Shown: piece by piece, positions 42,377 to 51,800 of the stretch
Layout: the number at the start of each line of letters is the position of its first letter
How positions within the stretch are numbered: position 1 is the stretch's first letter
Origin: Cellvibrio sp. PSBB006
Lineage (GTDB): Bacteria > Pseudomonadota > Gammaproteobacteria > Pseudomonadales > Cellvibrionaceae
Direction: 5' to 3'
Assembly: GCF_002162135.1 (NCBI RefSeq)
Contig: NZ_CP021382.1
Location: 868,001 to 932,000 of the forward strand
Length of the DNA stretch: 64,000 bases
The notes under the pieces: model-generated
What the model was told of the DNA's origin: nothing
Databases searched by the model: none
What the model saw: the letters and a program-made list of their open reading frames with translations, nothing else
Made by a program: the position numbers and the translations under genes

Positions 42377-44626
42377 ATGACAACAGGAATACCCTCAATG
42401 GTGAATTTGCAACAAGGACAACCTATTAATGACGCGATGTTACGCATCATCAACGCCAGTCACCACGATCCATTTGAAGTTCTTGGCAAACACAAGGCGA
42501 CCAGCCCTACCCGTTTGGTAACCGATAATCCTGCGACACTCGATACCTGCGTGCGCTGCTTTTTACCCGGTGCGCGGTCCGCAAGTTTGCTGCTCCAGAA
42601 TAAACCGGTAGCCATGAGCCGTGTTGAGGGTACTGATTTTTTTGAATGGTACGGTGCGGAAGCCAACATAGCTCCTCACTACCAGGTTGAATGGCGCGAC
42701 AGATACGATCAACTGCGCCGGGAGTACGACCCCTACTGCTTTGCACCACAAGTGAGCGATTTCGATCTACACCTGTTCGGAGAGGGTCAAAATTGGAGCA
42801 TCTACAATAAGCTCGGCGCACACCTGCACCAGGTTGATGGTGTCAGCGGTGTTTTGTTTGCAACCTGGGCACCAAACGCCGAGCGCGTCAGCGTGGTGGG
42901 TGATTTCAATGCATGGGACGGCCGCCAGCATCCCATGCGAGTGCGCGGTGGCAGTGGTATCTGGGAATTATTTATTCCCGGGTTGAGCGGTGGCGATCTC
43001 TACAAATTCGAGATACGCAATCGGGCGACCAGCAAAGTCTTTCTAAAAACCGATCCCTATGGGCAAATGTTTGAACATCGCCCGAAAACCTCTTCTATTG
43101 TTGTACCGCCCTCACAATATCAATGGCAGGACAACCAGTGGCTGGAGCAGCGCGCGCAATGGAACTGGCAACACGCACCGCTCTCGGTATACGAAGTTCA
43201 CCTCGGCTCATGGCGGCGCGGCGCCAATGGCGAATTCCTTAACTATCGCGACCTGGCCCATCAACTGGTGGATTACGTTAAACCGCTGGGCTTCACCCAT
43301 ATTGAAGTCCTGCCGCTGACTGAACACCCGCTCGACGATTCCTGGGGTTACCAGACCACCGGCTACTACGCGCCCACCAGCCGTTTCGGCACACCGGATG
43401 ACTTCCGTTATTTTGTCGATCATTTGCACCGCCATGGCCTGGGCCTGATCCTCGACTGGGTACCAGCGCACTTTCCCAAAGATGGTCACGCCCTCGCCCA
43501 ATTCGACGGTACAGCATTGTATGAACACGCCGACCCGCGCATGGGAGAACACCCGGACTGGGGCACGCTGATTTACAACTTCAGCCGCAACGAAGTGCGC
43601 AACTTCCTGCTCGCCAATGCGCTGTATTGGCTGAAAGAATTCCACATTGATGGCCTGCGTGTCGATGCCGTCGCGGCTATGTTGCATCTGGATTACTCGC
43701 GCAAAGACGGCGAATGGATTCCCAACAAATACGGTGGTAACGAAAATCTGGAAGCCATGAGTTTTTTAAGCGAACTCAATGTGTTGTGTCACGGCCAGCA
43801 TCCCGGTGCGATCGTGATCGCTGAAGAATCCACGGCCTGGCCGCAAGTCACGCGGCCCACCTGGGTCGGTGGCCTCGGCTTCTCCATGAAATGGAATATG
43901 GGCTGGATGCACGATACGCTGGAATATATGACCAAGGACCCGATCTTCCGCAAGTATCATCACGATCAATTAACCTTTGGCATGATGTACGCCTTTACCG
44001 AAAACTTTTTGCTGCCGTTTTCTCACGATGAAGTCGTTCACGGTAAAGGCAGCATGATTAACAAAATGCCCGGTGATGATTGGCAAAAGTTCGCTAACCT
44101 GCGCTTGCTCTACACCTATTTATATACCTACCCCGGCAGCAAATTATTGTTTATGGGTTGCGAGTTCGGGCAATGGAGTGAGTGGGCGCACTGGAAACAA
44201 TTGGATTGGTATTTAACCGGTGAGCATTTTCATCAGGGATTACAAAATCTGGTGAAGGATCTGAATCACCTTTACACGGGTTCTCCCTCGCTCTATGAGC
44301 GCAGTTTTCAGCACGATGGTTTTGAGTGGATTGATTGCCATGACAGCGAACAATCGGTCATCAGTTATATTCGTAAGGGTGGCGATGAGATGACGGTGGT
44401 GGTGCTTAATTTTACACCGTCACCGCGCGACAATTATCGTATTGGTGTGCCGGTGGCGGGTGGTTATCGTGAGTTGGTGAATTCGGATTCGGCGTTTTAT
44501 GCGGGTAGTAATGTGGGGAATGGGAGTCCGGTTTATACGTCGCCTATTCCCTGGATGGGGCAGCAGCAGTCGATAGAGATTAAGTTGCCGCCGTTGGGGG
44601 CTTTGGTGTTGCGGGTGGAGTCATAG
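42377..44626 (+). CDS. glgB: 1,4-alpha-glucan branching enzyme
   Basis: The 749-residue protein is GlgB: the long N-terminal region with [19 protein letters not shown], then the CBM48 part ([34 protein letters not shown]), and the GH13 catalytic domain. Catalytic landmarks are [20 protein letters not shown] (nucleophile Asp), [18 protein letters not shown] (acid/base Glu) and [16 protein letters not shown] (Asp). It makes alpha-1,6 branches in glycogen. The start may be the ATG at 42377 or the one at 42398. The length and presence of the N1 domain match the long, typical form. It is transcribed with or just before glgA. Confidence 0.97.
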   Translation: MTTGIPSMVNLQQGQPINDAMLRIINASHHDPFEVLGKHKATSPTRLVTDNPATLDTCVRCFLPGARSASLLLQNKPVAMSRVEGTDFFEWYGAEANIAPHYQVEWRDRYDQLRREYDPYCFAPQVSDFDLHLFGEGQNWSIYNKLGAHLHQVDGVSGVLFATWAPNAERVSVVGDFNAWDGRQHPMRVRGGSGIWELFIPGLSGGDLYKFEIRNRATSKVFLKTDPYGQMFEHRPKTSSIVVPPSQYQWQDNQWLEQRAQWNWQHAPLSVYEVHLGSWRRGANGEFLNYRDLAHQLVDYVKPLGFTHIEVLPLTEHPLDDSWGYQTTGYYAPTSRFGTPDDFRYFVDHLHRHGLGLILDWVPAHFPKDGHALAQFDGTALYEHADPRMGEHPDWGTLIYNFSRNEVRNFLLANALYWLKEFHIDGLRVDAVAAMLHLDYSRKDGEWIPNKYGGNENLEAMSFLSELNVLCHGQHPGAIVIAEESTAWPQVTRPTWVGGLGFSMKWNMGWMHDTLEYMTKDPIFRKYHHDQLTFGMMYAFTENFLLPFSHDEVVHGKGSMINKMPGDDWQKFANLRLLYTYLYTYPGSKLLFMGCEFGQWSEWAHWKQLDWYLTGEHFHQGLQNLVKDLNHLYTGSPSLYERSFQHDGFEWIDCHDSEQSVISYIRKGGDEMTVVVLNFTPSPRDNYRIGVPVAGGYRELVNSDSAFYAGSNVGNGSPVYTSPIPWMGQQQSIEIKLPPLGALVLRVES

Positions 44627-44660
44627 AATTAAGTATAGATGGGTTGGGGCTTCGGAATCC

Positions 44661-44766
44661 GTTTGTCATTAGGCCTTGGGTTTCGAAAACGCATGCATAC
44701 ATCCCTGTAGCTCCCTCAATTCATCCTTGAATTGAGGGTTTCGAAACCCAAGGCCTAACGCCAAAC
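44661..44766. repeat. nested inverted repeat between glgB and glgA
   Basis: A perfect 20-bp arm TTAGGCCTTGGGTTTCGAAA (44669-44688) pairs with 44739-44758; with two mismatches the arms extend to 28 bases (44661 and 44766). Inside is a perfect 11-bp hairpin CCCTCAATTCA/TGAATTGAGGG (44713-44738, loop TCCT) and a short hairpin TACA/TGTA (44698-44709). No protein is encoded. It may be a MITE/REP-like element. Its outer ends, ATTAGGC and GCCTAAC, also resemble integron attC core sites. Confidence 0.75.
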
Positions 44767-44826
44767 TCGCATCGTATTAATGTCAATTTTTATTAAGTTG
44801 TATCTTCTTGGGAACATATCTAAACG

Positions 44827-46263
44827 ATGAGCAATATTTTATTTGCCACCAGCGAGGTCTTTCCATTAATTAAAACCGGTGGCCTGGCCGATGTAGCGGC
44901 GAGTTTGCCGCGTGCGTTGATCAAGCTGAAACATAACGTGCGGATTGTGTTGCCGGGTTATGCGTCGGTTATGAAAGCGGCGGCTGGTGATGTGAAAAAA
45001 GTGACGGTGTTTGATGTTGATGGAGAGCCTGTAACGCTGTGGAAAACGTTGTTGCCCGGTACGCGGGTGTTGGTGTGGTTGGTTGATGCGCCGGCGTTTT
45101 CTGAGCGGGATGGGAATCCTTATTGCGGTCCGGATGGTTTTGATTGGCCGGATAATGCGCAGCGTTTTTTGTTGTTTGCCAAGGTAGCGCGGTTGATTGC
45201 TTTGAATCAGGCCGGTCTGGATTGGCCGGTGGATGTTGTGCATTGTAATGATTGGCAAACTGGCATGGTCCCGGCGCTTCTGGCGCAGGATAATCCGCGC
45301 CCTGCTACTGTTTTTACCATCCATAACCTTGCCTATCGCGGTTTATTTTCCTGGGATACTTTTGTCAGTCTGGGTTTACCCCATGAGTTGTGGCATATGG
45401 ACCGGCTGGAATTCTATGGCCAGTTTTCGTTTATGAAAGGCGGCCTGGTGTATGCTGATCGTGTTACGACGGTGAGCCCAACTTATGCGGAGGAAATACA
45501 AACGCCCGATGCGGGCAACGGTCTGGATGGTTTGCTCAGACATCGGCAAGCGGTGTTATCGGGTATTTTAAATGGTATTGATGCCGACGAATGGAATCCC
45601 GGCACTGACAAACATATCGCACAAACCTACAACCGTCGCACGCTCACCAATAAAGAAAAAAATAAAGTGGCGTTGCAGGAGCGTAGCGGCTTGGAGGTAT
45701 CAGAAAAACCCTTGCTCGGTTTTATCGGACGATTGGTCGATCAAAAAGGTGTGGATCTGATACTCAGTAATCTGCCACAACTGCTAAGTGAAGGCTGTCA
45801 ATGCGTCATCCTCGGTAGCGGGATGAAAGATTACGAAGAAAGGCTCGCCCAACTCGCGCAGGAATTTTCAGAACAGTTGTCTGTAACCATCGGCTACAGC
45901 GAAACCCTCGCCCATCAGATCGAAGCCGGTGCCGATATTTTTCTGATGCCGTCCGCCTATGAACCCTGCGGACTCAACCAACTCTACAGCCTGCGCTACG
46001 GCACCCTGCCCATCGTCCACGCCGTCGGCGGCCTGCGCGATAGCGTCATCGACTTCGCCGAACCAACCCAAACCGACGCCACCGGCTTTATGTTTTATCA
46101 ATACACAGCCCACGGCCTTTACAACGCAATCCAGCGTGCGCTAGCTGCGTTTCAGGATAAGAAAATCTGGCGGATGTTACAGAACAACGGCATGAGCAAA
46201 GACCTGAGCTGGCAGCGGAGTGCGGAGGAGTATGGGAGGCTTTATGGGGAGTTGTTGGAATAA
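44827..46263 (+). CDS. glgA: glycogen synthase
   Basis: The 478-residue protein is GlgA (GT5): MSNILFATSEVFPLIKTGG with the KTGGLADV motif for ADP-glucose, VVHCNDWQTGMVPALL, TIHNLAYRGLFSWDTF, and the C-terminal catalytic motif MPSAYEPCGLNQLYSLRYGT. It extends the glucan chain using ADP-glucose. The gene begins 200 bases after glgB, beyond the nested inverted repeat. The ATG at 44827 follows a weak ribosome site (GGGAAC), so translation is perhaps low. A hairpin follows the stop. Confidence 0.97.
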   Translation: MSNILFATSEVFPLIKTGGLADVAASLPRALIKLKHNVRIVLPGYASVMKAAAGDVKKVTVFDVDGEPVTLWKTLLPGTRVLVWLVDAPAFSERDGNPYCGPDGFDWPDNAQRFLLFAKVARLIALNQAGLDWPVDVVHCNDWQTGMVPALLAQDNPRPATVFTIHNLAYRGLFSWDTFVSLGLPHELWHMDRLEFYGQFSFMKGGLVYADRVTTVSPTYAEEIQTPDAGNGLDGLLRHRQAVLSGILNGIDADEWNPGTDKHIAQTYNRRTLTNKEKNKVALQERSGLEVSEKPLLGFIGRLVDQKGVDLILSNLPQLLSEGCQCVILGSGMKDYEERLAQLAQEFSEQLSVTIGYSETLAHQIEAGADIFLMPSAYEPCGLNQLYSLRYGTLPIVHAVGGLRDSVIDFAEPTQTDATGFMFYQYTAHGLYNAIQRALAAFQDKKIWRMLQNNGMSKDLSWQRSAEEYGRLYGELLE

Positions 46264-46290
46264 AGATTAATAGAGATATTATAGAAGTTC

Positions 46291-46325
46291 GCGAGCTACT
46301 CGTTCTCGGCAGCTCGCTGTTGTTT
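46291..46325 (+). terminator. possible terminator between glgA and the LprI-like gene
   Basis: GCGAGCT (46291-46297) pairs with AGCTCGC (46311-46317) across a 13-base loop, followed by TGTTGTTT. Only a weak candidate for ending the glgA message. Confidence 0.4.
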
Positions 46326-46333
46326 ACCTAAAT

Positions 46334-47107
46334 TTAAATTTTATTTGCCAAGGGCGCCAACTGTTGAAGGCAGCTTGACTGCTCTAACCAACGTTTTTCA
46401 AGCGGTATCTTCTGAATGCATTTGATTGATGAATTAATCCTACGCAATCGTTCTTCCATCAAATTAAATTTGCAGCGCGTCGCGTAAGTTGAAGGCCAGG
46501 AACCACCAGCTCCCGTCAGTGATCCGATTAATTCGCATTCATCAGTTGCGTATTGATCCCATGCGGGCTGCTGCTTTTTTAATGCAGAGATAGTTCGTGA
46601 ATCAGGGTAAATATCGCCGTTATTATCTGGCGAGGAAGCCAGAAGAGCGATAAGGTCAGCGAGTTTGACTTCCAATTGGCTCGATACCTTCCGTCTTTTT
46701 TCTGCTATTACAAGACCAGTATGCATAGCGCTCCCTTCCGGCCAACATTCCGGTCGATCTGTACACTGAACTTCGCCGCCTGGCTTTGGCAAGGTTTTCT
46801 CTTCATAATCCAACCAACCACCAATGAACTCGATTCGGCTTTTATACTCCTCCAGAACACAGGCTTCAGATTTGCAGGAATTTCGTTGCGACAACCACTC
46901 CAATTGATTGTTGGTAAGCAAATCCGGACGCTTGGCCTTACCCTTCACCTCACTATACCGCTTTGCCAAAGCTTCATCAGCAGACGAAATCTCGGCATTG
47001 TTACAGATCATCTTTTCGATACCTGAACTAGCCTTATCGCAATTAAAACTTGCGGCATATAGCGGTAAAGACATTATACAACTCAGCAATACAACTACTC
47101 TTAACAT
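46334..47107 (-). CDS. secreted LprI/DUF1311-like protein
   Basis: The 257-residue protein has a signal peptide (VVVLLSCIMSLPLYAA), then FNCDKASSGIEKMICNNAEI and SADEALAKRYSEVKGKAKRP, the LprI N-terminal/DUF1311 pattern with paired Cys. WLSQRNSCKSEACVLEEYKS continues the motif. LprI-like proteins are periplasmic or surface proteins, some of which inhibit lysozyme. The second half has several further Cys, suggesting disulfides. The function here is unknown. It lies alone on the minus strand between glgA and the GFA-like gene, and both flanking intergenic regions are AT-rich. Confidence 0.8.
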   Translation of the reverse strand: MLRVVVLLSCIMSLPLYAASFNCDKASSGIEKMICNNAEISSADEALAKRYSEVKGKAKRPDLLTNNQLEWLSQRNSCKSEACVLEEYKSRIEFIGGWLDYEEKTLPKPGGEVQCTDRPECWPEGSAMHTGLVIAEKRRKVSSQLEVKLADLIALLASSPDNNGDIYPDSRTISALKKQQPAWDQYATDECELIGSLTGAGGSWPSTYATRCKFNLMEERLRRINSSIKCIQKIPLEKRWLEQSSCLQQLAPLANKI

Positions 47108-47310
47108 TGGTCATCCTTATTTAAATTAGAACTTCTTTTTAAAGATTCCAGTCAGGACCATGGAATCCATCATCTAAAGTCGCGGCAGACAGTATTAGAC
47201 ATTTTTATTTTCATGAATCATATCAATAGCGTGTTGCAAAAAATATATTGATTGTTACTCAAATATCGGCTGTTTAAATAGAATCCATTTTTTACGCAAC
47301 ATCAAGTTTA

Positions 47311-47664
47311 TTACAGGACGATTCTATTTTCACAATGTATGTGTTTAACTGCAAAGCTGGATAAATCAGTATCAAGACATGCAGGTCTTAACCGTATTAG
47401 CGAAGGCTCTGTAACCCTATAGGCATAAAGGTGTGAACCACAATTCTTACAGAACACCCGGAATTTTCCAGGAGAAGACTCAAACTCTTTTAATGATTCA
47501 GCACCACCTATGAGGCTAAAACTGCTTTTGGCGATAGTCACTCCCATCGCAAAAGCCGACGCATGCGCCTTACGGCAGGTAAGGCAATGGCAACATTCGA
47601 TCTGCGTGATATTCTCATCAACTTTATATTGCACATCGCCACACAAACAAGAGCCTTGGTACAT
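47311..47664 (-). CDS. GFA-family (CENP-V/GFA) protein, short at C-terminus
   Basis: The 117-residue protein shows the zinc-binding pattern of the GFA family: GSCLCGDVQYKVDENI, ECCHCLTCRKAHASAF and RVFCKNCGSHLYAYRVT. The start at 47664 follows an upstream in-frame Met that has no good ribosome site. The C-terminus ends HIHCENRIVL, about 15-20 residues short of the usual family length, just where the last strand and a conserved Trp/Phe region should be. It may be a truncated form. The family includes glutathione-dependent formaldehyde-activating enzymes, but most members are uncharacterised. Confidence 0.75.
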   Translation of the reverse strand: MYQGSCLCGDVQYKVDENITQIECCHCLTCRKAHASAFAMGVTIAKSSFSLIGGAESLKEFESSPGKFRVFCKNCGSHLYAYRVTEPSLIRLRPACLDTDLSSFAVKHIHCENRIVL

Positions 47665-47700
47665 TTGCCATTCCTTACGTCTTTGCAAGTATGAAAATAT

Positions 47701-47781
47701 TCACATCCAGGTAGCACCCTCTATATCGGGCGCAGCCTGAATATATTCTTCAATTGTCCTGGATTTGATTCTCTCAGTCAT
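47701..47781 (-). pseudogene. short remnant resembling a DUF1801 protein
   Basis: A 26-codon frame reads MTERIKSRTIEEYIQAAPD and stops soon after. The TIEEYIQAAP pattern is like the start of DUF1801-type proteins, but there is nothing after it. It sits directly upstream of the GFA-like gene in the same direction. It is probably a gene remnant, or a chance small ORF. Confidence 0.35.
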
Positions 47782-47825
47782 AGCGTGTCACCGCAGAAAA
47801 AGTTTCAAGTAATAATTCCGGACGG

Positions 47826-47853
47826 TAAAAACATAAAGCCCCCGAAGGGGCGT
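47826..47853 (-). terminator. terminator of the VOC gene
   Basis: On the minus strand GCCCCTTCGGGGGC forms a tight hairpin followed by TTTATGTTTTTA. It lies 29 bases after the VOC stop. Confidence 0.85.
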
Positions 47854-47881
47854 TTGGCCAAAGTCGCTGTGCCAGGGTTGC

Positions 47882-48301
47882 TTAACTCGCCTGCTCGGTA
47901 CCCGGAAATGCAGCCATATCCATCCAGAAAGCTTCCCAAACGTGACCATCAAGATCAGCCAGATTCCGGTTGTACATAAAACCGAGATCCTGAACCGGGT
48001 TGATATCTGCTGTACCGCCATGTTCTGCGGCTGTTTTGTTCATGGCATCCACCGCTTCACGGCTGTCGAGGGCCAGTGCGATCATCACTTCGCTGGAGGT
48101 CTTGGGTGGAATCGGGCGCTGGGTAAAGGTGCGCCACTTGTCATGGGTCAGTAACATCACATGAATCGCTTCACTCCAGACCATGCAGGCGGCGGTATCG
48201 TCGGTGAACTGCGGGTTATTCTCGAAACCAAGCGCTGCATAAAAAGCCATTGAGGCTTTAAGGTCGGTAACGGGCAGGTTGATAAAGATCATTCGGGACA
48301 T
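47882..48301 (-). CDS. VOC-superfamily (glyoxalase-fold) protein
   Basis: The 139-residue protein fits the vicinal oxygen chelate fold: IFINLPVTDLKASMAFYAAL, GFENNPQFTDDTAACMVWSE, then SEVMIALALDSREAVDAMN and the closing YNRNLADLDGHVWEAFWMDM, with His and Glu in DLDGHVWE able to bind a metal. Many members are lactoylglutathione-lyase-like or resistance proteins, but the substrate cannot be read here. It is a single gene with its own terminator. Confidence 0.85.
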   Translation of the reverse strand: MSRMIFINLPVTDLKASMAFYAALGFENNPQFTDDTAACMVWSEAIHVMLLTHDKWRTFTQRPIPPKTSSEVMIALALDSREAVDAMNKTAAEHGGTADINPVQDLGFMYNRNLADLDGHVWEAFWMDMAAFPGTEQAS

Positions 48302-48461
48302 GACTCATTTTCTCCAGATTGTTGGTTAATAAACAGCCTCATGCGCTGTACTTTATAGTCGAATAGCGCGAATGGATTTCGACAACGGTCGGGAAAAAAA
48401 TTCTGCCCCTGCATTTTAACTGTCTTGGACCCGTGTCCGTCCACGCGCAATCGGCCCAGTC

Positions 48462-48758
48462 TTACGCCTGAATACCCTGACCACCAACGGGCTGCGTCTC
48501 AATATGCTCATCAAAACCTGCGATCAGCGGGCGCGCCTTCGTGATCGCTTCTCTGACAGAATCCAACGACAGTGAAGCTTTATGGCTGGATTGATTGTCC
48601 CAGACCTCCGTGATCCAGATCGAATCATCATCCTTTGGATCTTTCGCAACAATATAACTCAGGCAGCCTGGCATATTTGAAATGCCGTCAAGCAAAATGG
48701 CAATAAGTGCATCGCGCTGCCCTGATACTGCTTTCATTTTTCCGATTAAACCGTACAT
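48462..48758 (-). CDS. antibiotic biosynthesis monooxygenase (ABM/YgiN-like)
   Basis: The 98-residue protein has the ferredoxin-like ABM pattern: MYGLIGKMKAVSGQRDALIA, MPGCLSYIVAKDPKDDDSIW, then ITEVWDNQSSHKASLSLDSV. The ATG at 48758 has CAGGA 7 bases upstream; an upstream in-frame Met is less likely. Such small proteins are quinol or polyketide monooxygenases, or related proteins of unknown role. It has no obvious operon partner. Confidence 0.82.
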   Translation of the reverse strand: MYGLIGKMKAVSGQRDALIAILLDGISNMPGCLSYIVAKDPKDDDSIWITEVWDNQSSHKASLSLDSVREAITKARPLIAGFDEHIETQPVGGQGIQA

Positions 48759-48825
48759 TGAGTCTTCCTGAAATTGATCATTTTGGATATTTGAAGTGAA
48801 TCTTAGCAATTCACACGTTGTGTCA

Positions 48826-49404
48826 TTAGTAAATGCAACCCGCTATATCGGTTAATTCGACAGCTCGAATATTGGACAAAATAATTTCCGGAATAGCATG
48901 TGGCCAATGCTCATATACACCGCCACCTGACATCACTGGACAACTACTCGTTTGGTGTGCGTTCCCTTTAAAGTCAATCATATCCACATGAAACTTCATG
49001 GCTTTTTGGAAGGGGTTTTTAACATTCAGCATCATATCGACCTTCCCCTCCATCTGCTGAAAATCGAAGACGATGGTTTTCTCGTCGTTAACAATTTCTT
49101 CAACCTGCTTAAAATTGGAAAACATGCCATCGACTATTTCCGCTTCGACGTAAATCTTATCTCCAGGTAAAAGAGATATCTTATCACCTTGAACAATCGG
49201 CCAATATAATTCAAGCAACTCATCAACTGGCTCACCGTCTGTCATAAATGTAACTCGGCGGTTCTTGCGGCAATGGTTTTCTGCGCAGAAGTTCTCTAAT
49301 GATGAAGCCTCAGAACCTTGAGTGGTCTGAGCATCTACTTTTTTAGTTGCAGAATTACAGGCAGACAAAAAGCATAAAATTAAAATAAGAATGGCACTTT
49401 TCAT
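48826..49404 (-). CDS. lipoprotein of unknown function
   Basis: The 192-residue protein has a lipoprotein signal (ILILILCFLSACNSATKK). The mature part is predicted mixed alpha-beta with four or five Cys (ENFCAENHCRKNRRVTF, SSCPVMSGG, DIAGCIY). I do not recognise the family. The end of the protein is soluble, and it probably sits in the periplasm or on the inner face of the outer membrane. It ends 68 bases before the ABM gene, and nothing in its neighbourhood reveals the role. Confidence 0.7.
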   Translation of the reverse strand: MKSAILILILCFLSACNSATKKVDAQTTQGSEASSLENFCAENHCRKNRRVTFMTDGEPVDELLELYWPIVQGDKISLLPGDKIYVEAEIVDGMFSNFKQVEEIVNDEKTIVFDFQQMEGKVDMMLNVKNPFQKAMKFHVDMIDFKGNAHQTSSCPVMSGGGVYEHWPHAIPEIILSNIRAVELTDIAGCIY

Positions 49405-49612
49405 TTTTTATTTCCTTTTACAGATGATACGTTTCAATGACCCCGTTCGCGTTTAATGTGCCATGGCTATGCGTTTGCTAGGCCACATTCGCGATGATGA
49501 CGTGGAACCAGACAGCCGTGAGAACGTCACATGCCCGTAAAAGCGGCTAGCAATGGTTAACTCGGTGGCTCGCATTGGAGCCTTATTCATTGCACTAACG
49601 AGGAGAAATGTT

Positions 49613-50041
49613 GTGACAGTCAACGACGGTCGAGCACTTCATAGAAGACTTCATCCGCTTCATGGCGTTGTGCTCGCAGGTACTATCCCCTTATTTCTGG
49701 GGAGTTTATTAAGCGACCTGGCCTACACATCAACTTACCATATTCAGTGGAGCAATTTCGCGTCCTGGTTCATTACCGGGGGCCTTGTATTTGGCGGCTT
49801 CGCATTGTTGGCCGCCGTTATTTATCTGGTGCGCGCGGCGCATCGTCACCACCACGCCTTTCTCTATATTTTTTTCCTGCTGGCGACCTGGATACTTGGA
49901 TTCTTTAATGCCCTCATCCACGCCAAAGACGCTTGGGCTACGATGCCGACCGGCTTGATTCTGTCGATTATCGTGATGTTACTCGCCTGTGCGTCCACCT
50001 GGATCGGCTTCGCCAGATTTGGTGTAGGAGGTGCAAGATGA
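49613..50041 (+). CDS. DUF2231-type membrane protein
   Basis: The 142-residue protein begins with a GTG at 49613 that has GAGGAG upstream; the first residues are MTVNDGRALHRRLHPLHGVV. Three to four membrane helices follow (GTIPLFLGSLLSDLAYT, NFASWFITGGLVFGGFALLA, FLYIFFLLATWILGFFNALI, LILSIIVMLLACASTWIGFA). The HPLHG opening and the layout fit DUF2231. It overlaps the sorbosone-dehydrogenase-like gene by 4 bases. Such DUF2231 genes often go with secreted PQQ-type or heme dehydrogenases and may pass electrons into the membrane. Confidence 0.8.
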   Translation: MTVNDGRALHRRLHPLHGVVLAGTIPLFLGSLLSDLAYTSTYHIQWSNFASWFITGGLVFGGFALLAAVIYLVRAAHRHHHAFLYIFFLLATWILGFFNALIHAKDAWATMPTGLILSIIVMLLACASTWIGFARFGVGGAR

Positions 50042-51354
50042 ACTTTTTTACGTCGAATAAGCGGCTGTTTATTCCTGTGATCGTGGCTGGTCTGCTCAGC
50101 GCTTGTGATGGCAATGATCCTGAGTCTGCGCAGCACGGAACCAATCCTGAGCTTCCGCCGCCAGAACGCGGACTGTTGCCAGCGATGACGATTGCCCAGC
50201 CTGCCCCTTGGGGCGATCAACAACCAACTGTACCGCAAGGTTACACCGTGTCTGCCATTGCTACCGACCTCAAAGTCCCACGGCAGATGCTGGTCCTGCC
50301 CAATGGTGACATCCTGGTTGCGGAAGGCAAAGGCGGAAATGCTCCCGCACTTAAACCGAAAGATATTATCGCCGGGTATATAAAATCCAAAGGGACTACC
50401 TCGGTGAAGAGCGGTAATCGGTTGACGTTGTTGCGAGACGCCGATGGCGACGGCACTTATGAATTGCGCACTGTGTTCGCCGACAACCTGAATGCGCCCT
50501 ACGGCCTGGCGCTGGTTGATAATAACCTTTACGTCGCCAACCAGGATGCACTGGTCCGCTTCGATTATAGCGAAGGGCAAACCGAGGCGAGCGGTCCGCC
50601 CACCAAGGTTACTGATCTGCCGTCGCGCATTAATCACCACTGGACCAAAGCCTTAACCGCCAGCGCTGATGGACAATTCCTCTACGTCGGCATCGGTTCC
50701 AACAGCAATATTACTGAGCGCGGCATGATTGCCGAAGTCGACCGCGCCATGATCTGGGAAGTGAATGCAGAAACCGGCGCGCATCGACCTTATGCGACGG
50801 GTTTACGAAATCCTACCGCGCTGACGATTCAACCTGGTACCGATCAGTTGTGGGCAGTGGTGAATGAACGCGATGAAATAGGACCGAACCTGGTGCCTGA
50901 TTACCTGACCTCGGTTCAGGAGGGCGGATTTTACGGTTGGCCTTACAGTTATTGGGGCCAACATGTGGATGACCGGGTTCGCCCACAAGACCCACAAAAG
51001 GTCGCGTCCGCCATCACGCCTGATTATGCGTTGGGATCGCATGTTGCGGCACTCGGGCTCGACTTTTCAGAAGCCAGCATGGGCGCGAAGTTCGCCGATG
51101 GCGTGTTCGTCGGTATGCACGGTAGTTGGAATCGTGAAAATCCGGTGGGATATAAAGTGGTGTTCGTCCCCTTCCGCAACGGCCGTCCCGACGGCCAACC
51201 GGTGGATTTCGTTACCGGTTTTCGCGGCGACGACGGCAAAACCCGCGGCCGCCCCGTTGGAGTGACGGTAGATCCAGAAGGCGCGCTGATTATCGCAGAC
51301 GATCTTTCCAATACGATTTGGCGGGTGACGCCGGTGGAAAAAGCCCGCGAATAG
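50038..51354 (+). CDS. PQQ-type sorbosone/glucose-dehydrogenase-like lipoprotein
   Basis: The 438-residue protein has a lipobox (LFIPVIVAGLLSACDGND) and a six-blade beta-propeller: YTVSAIATDLKVPRQMLVLP, GDILVAEGKGG, NAPYGLALVDNNLYVANQDA, TGLRNPTALTIQPGTDQLWA, then PDYALGSHVAALGLDFSEAS and FVGMHGSWNRENPVGYKVVF. This is typical of L-sorbosone or glucose dehydrogenase (GSDH) proteins that oxidise sugars using PQQ. It is translationally coupled to the DUF2231 gene (ATGA), so the membrane protein is probably its electron partner or anchor. The substrate is unknown. Confidence 0.88.
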   Translation: MNFFTSNKRLFIPVIVAGLLSACDGNDPESAQHGTNPELPPPERGLLPAMTIAQPAPWGDQQPTVPQGYTVSAIATDLKVPRQMLVLPNGDILVAEGKGGNAPALKPKDIIAGYIKSKGTTSVKSGNRLTLLRDADGDGTYELRTVFADNLNAPYGLALVDNNLYVANQDALVRFDYSEGQTEASGPPTKVTDLPSRINHHWTKALTASADGQFLYVGIGSNSNITERGMIAEVDRAMIWEVNAETGAHRPYATGLRNPTALTIQPGTDQLWAVVNERDEIGPNLVPDYLTSVQEGGFYGWPYSYWGQHVDDRVRPQDPQKVASAITPDYALGSHVAALGLDFSEASMGAKFADGVFVGMHGSWNRENPVGYKVVFVPFRNGRPDGQPVDFVTGFRGDDGKTRGRPVGVTVDPEGALIIADDLSNTIWRVTPVEKARE

Positions 51355-51365
51355 CGGGCTTTCTA
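51340..51365. terminator. bidirectional terminator
   Basis: AAAGCCCGC and GCGGGCTTT pair across GAATA, with a T-run on the plus side and a T-run on the complementary strand. It overlaps the end of the dehydrogenase gene (stop at 51354) and serves the convergent PstS-like gene too. Confidence 0.85.
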
Positions 51366-51379
51366 CATCACAGAGAAAA

Positions 51380-51790
51380 TTAGGGCGTTAGCAATACCTT
51401 CACGCTGTTATCCACTTCGCTGGCCGAGATATATCCCACAGCACCAGGTGTGGCAGAAACCGTGGCTTTCATCGCCGCAGTCGAGTCGAGGGTTCGCGGG
51501 GGATGGCCTTTGCCCGTGAAAACCTGCTGCGACCAAAAGGCGTTCAATTGCGCCTGACTGCGACCGGTAACCTTGGTGTGAAATTCTTCGCGCAAAGGAT
51601 TGCCCGCTTCCAGGTCGAGCGGTACTGCGGCTTGCCCATTCGGAAGTTGATTACTTCGGCCGATAAACAAATCGCGTATTTGATTGGCGTCTAGCGAATC
51701 CGGGCCCGCCGGGTGGCCGATAACTACAACATCGGCAAAAGCGAAAGGCGATGCAAGCAGCATAAGTAATATCCAGTAGTTGATTTTCAT
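51380..51790 (-). CDS. small PstS-like substrate-binding protein
   Basis: The 136-residue protein has a signal peptide (YWILLMLLASPFAFA) and resembles a small, single-lobe phosphate-binding-like protein: VVVIGHPAGPDSLDANQIRD, LFIGRSNQLPNGQAAVPLDL, then FWSQQVFTGKGHPPRTLD and TPGAVGYISASEVDN. It is much shorter than a true PstS (about 300 residues). It starts 10 bases after the porin stop, so it is the second gene of a two-gene unit. A role in binding phosphate or another anion and passing it on is inference. Confidence 0.8.
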   Translation of the reverse strand: MKINYWILLMLLASPFAFADVVVIGHPAGPDSLDANQIRDLFIGRSNQLPNGQAAVPLDLEAGNPLREEFHTKVTGRSQAQLNAFWSQQVFTGKGHPPRTLDSTAAMKATVSATPGAVGYISASEVDNSVKVLLTP

Positions 51791-51800
51791 TGTGGCCTCC

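Noticed and set aside
49864..50640. 258-codon minus-strand frame across the DUF2231/sorbosone-dehydrogenase junction
   Set aside because: It overlaps two genes that are clearly coding, with matching starts and translational coupling.
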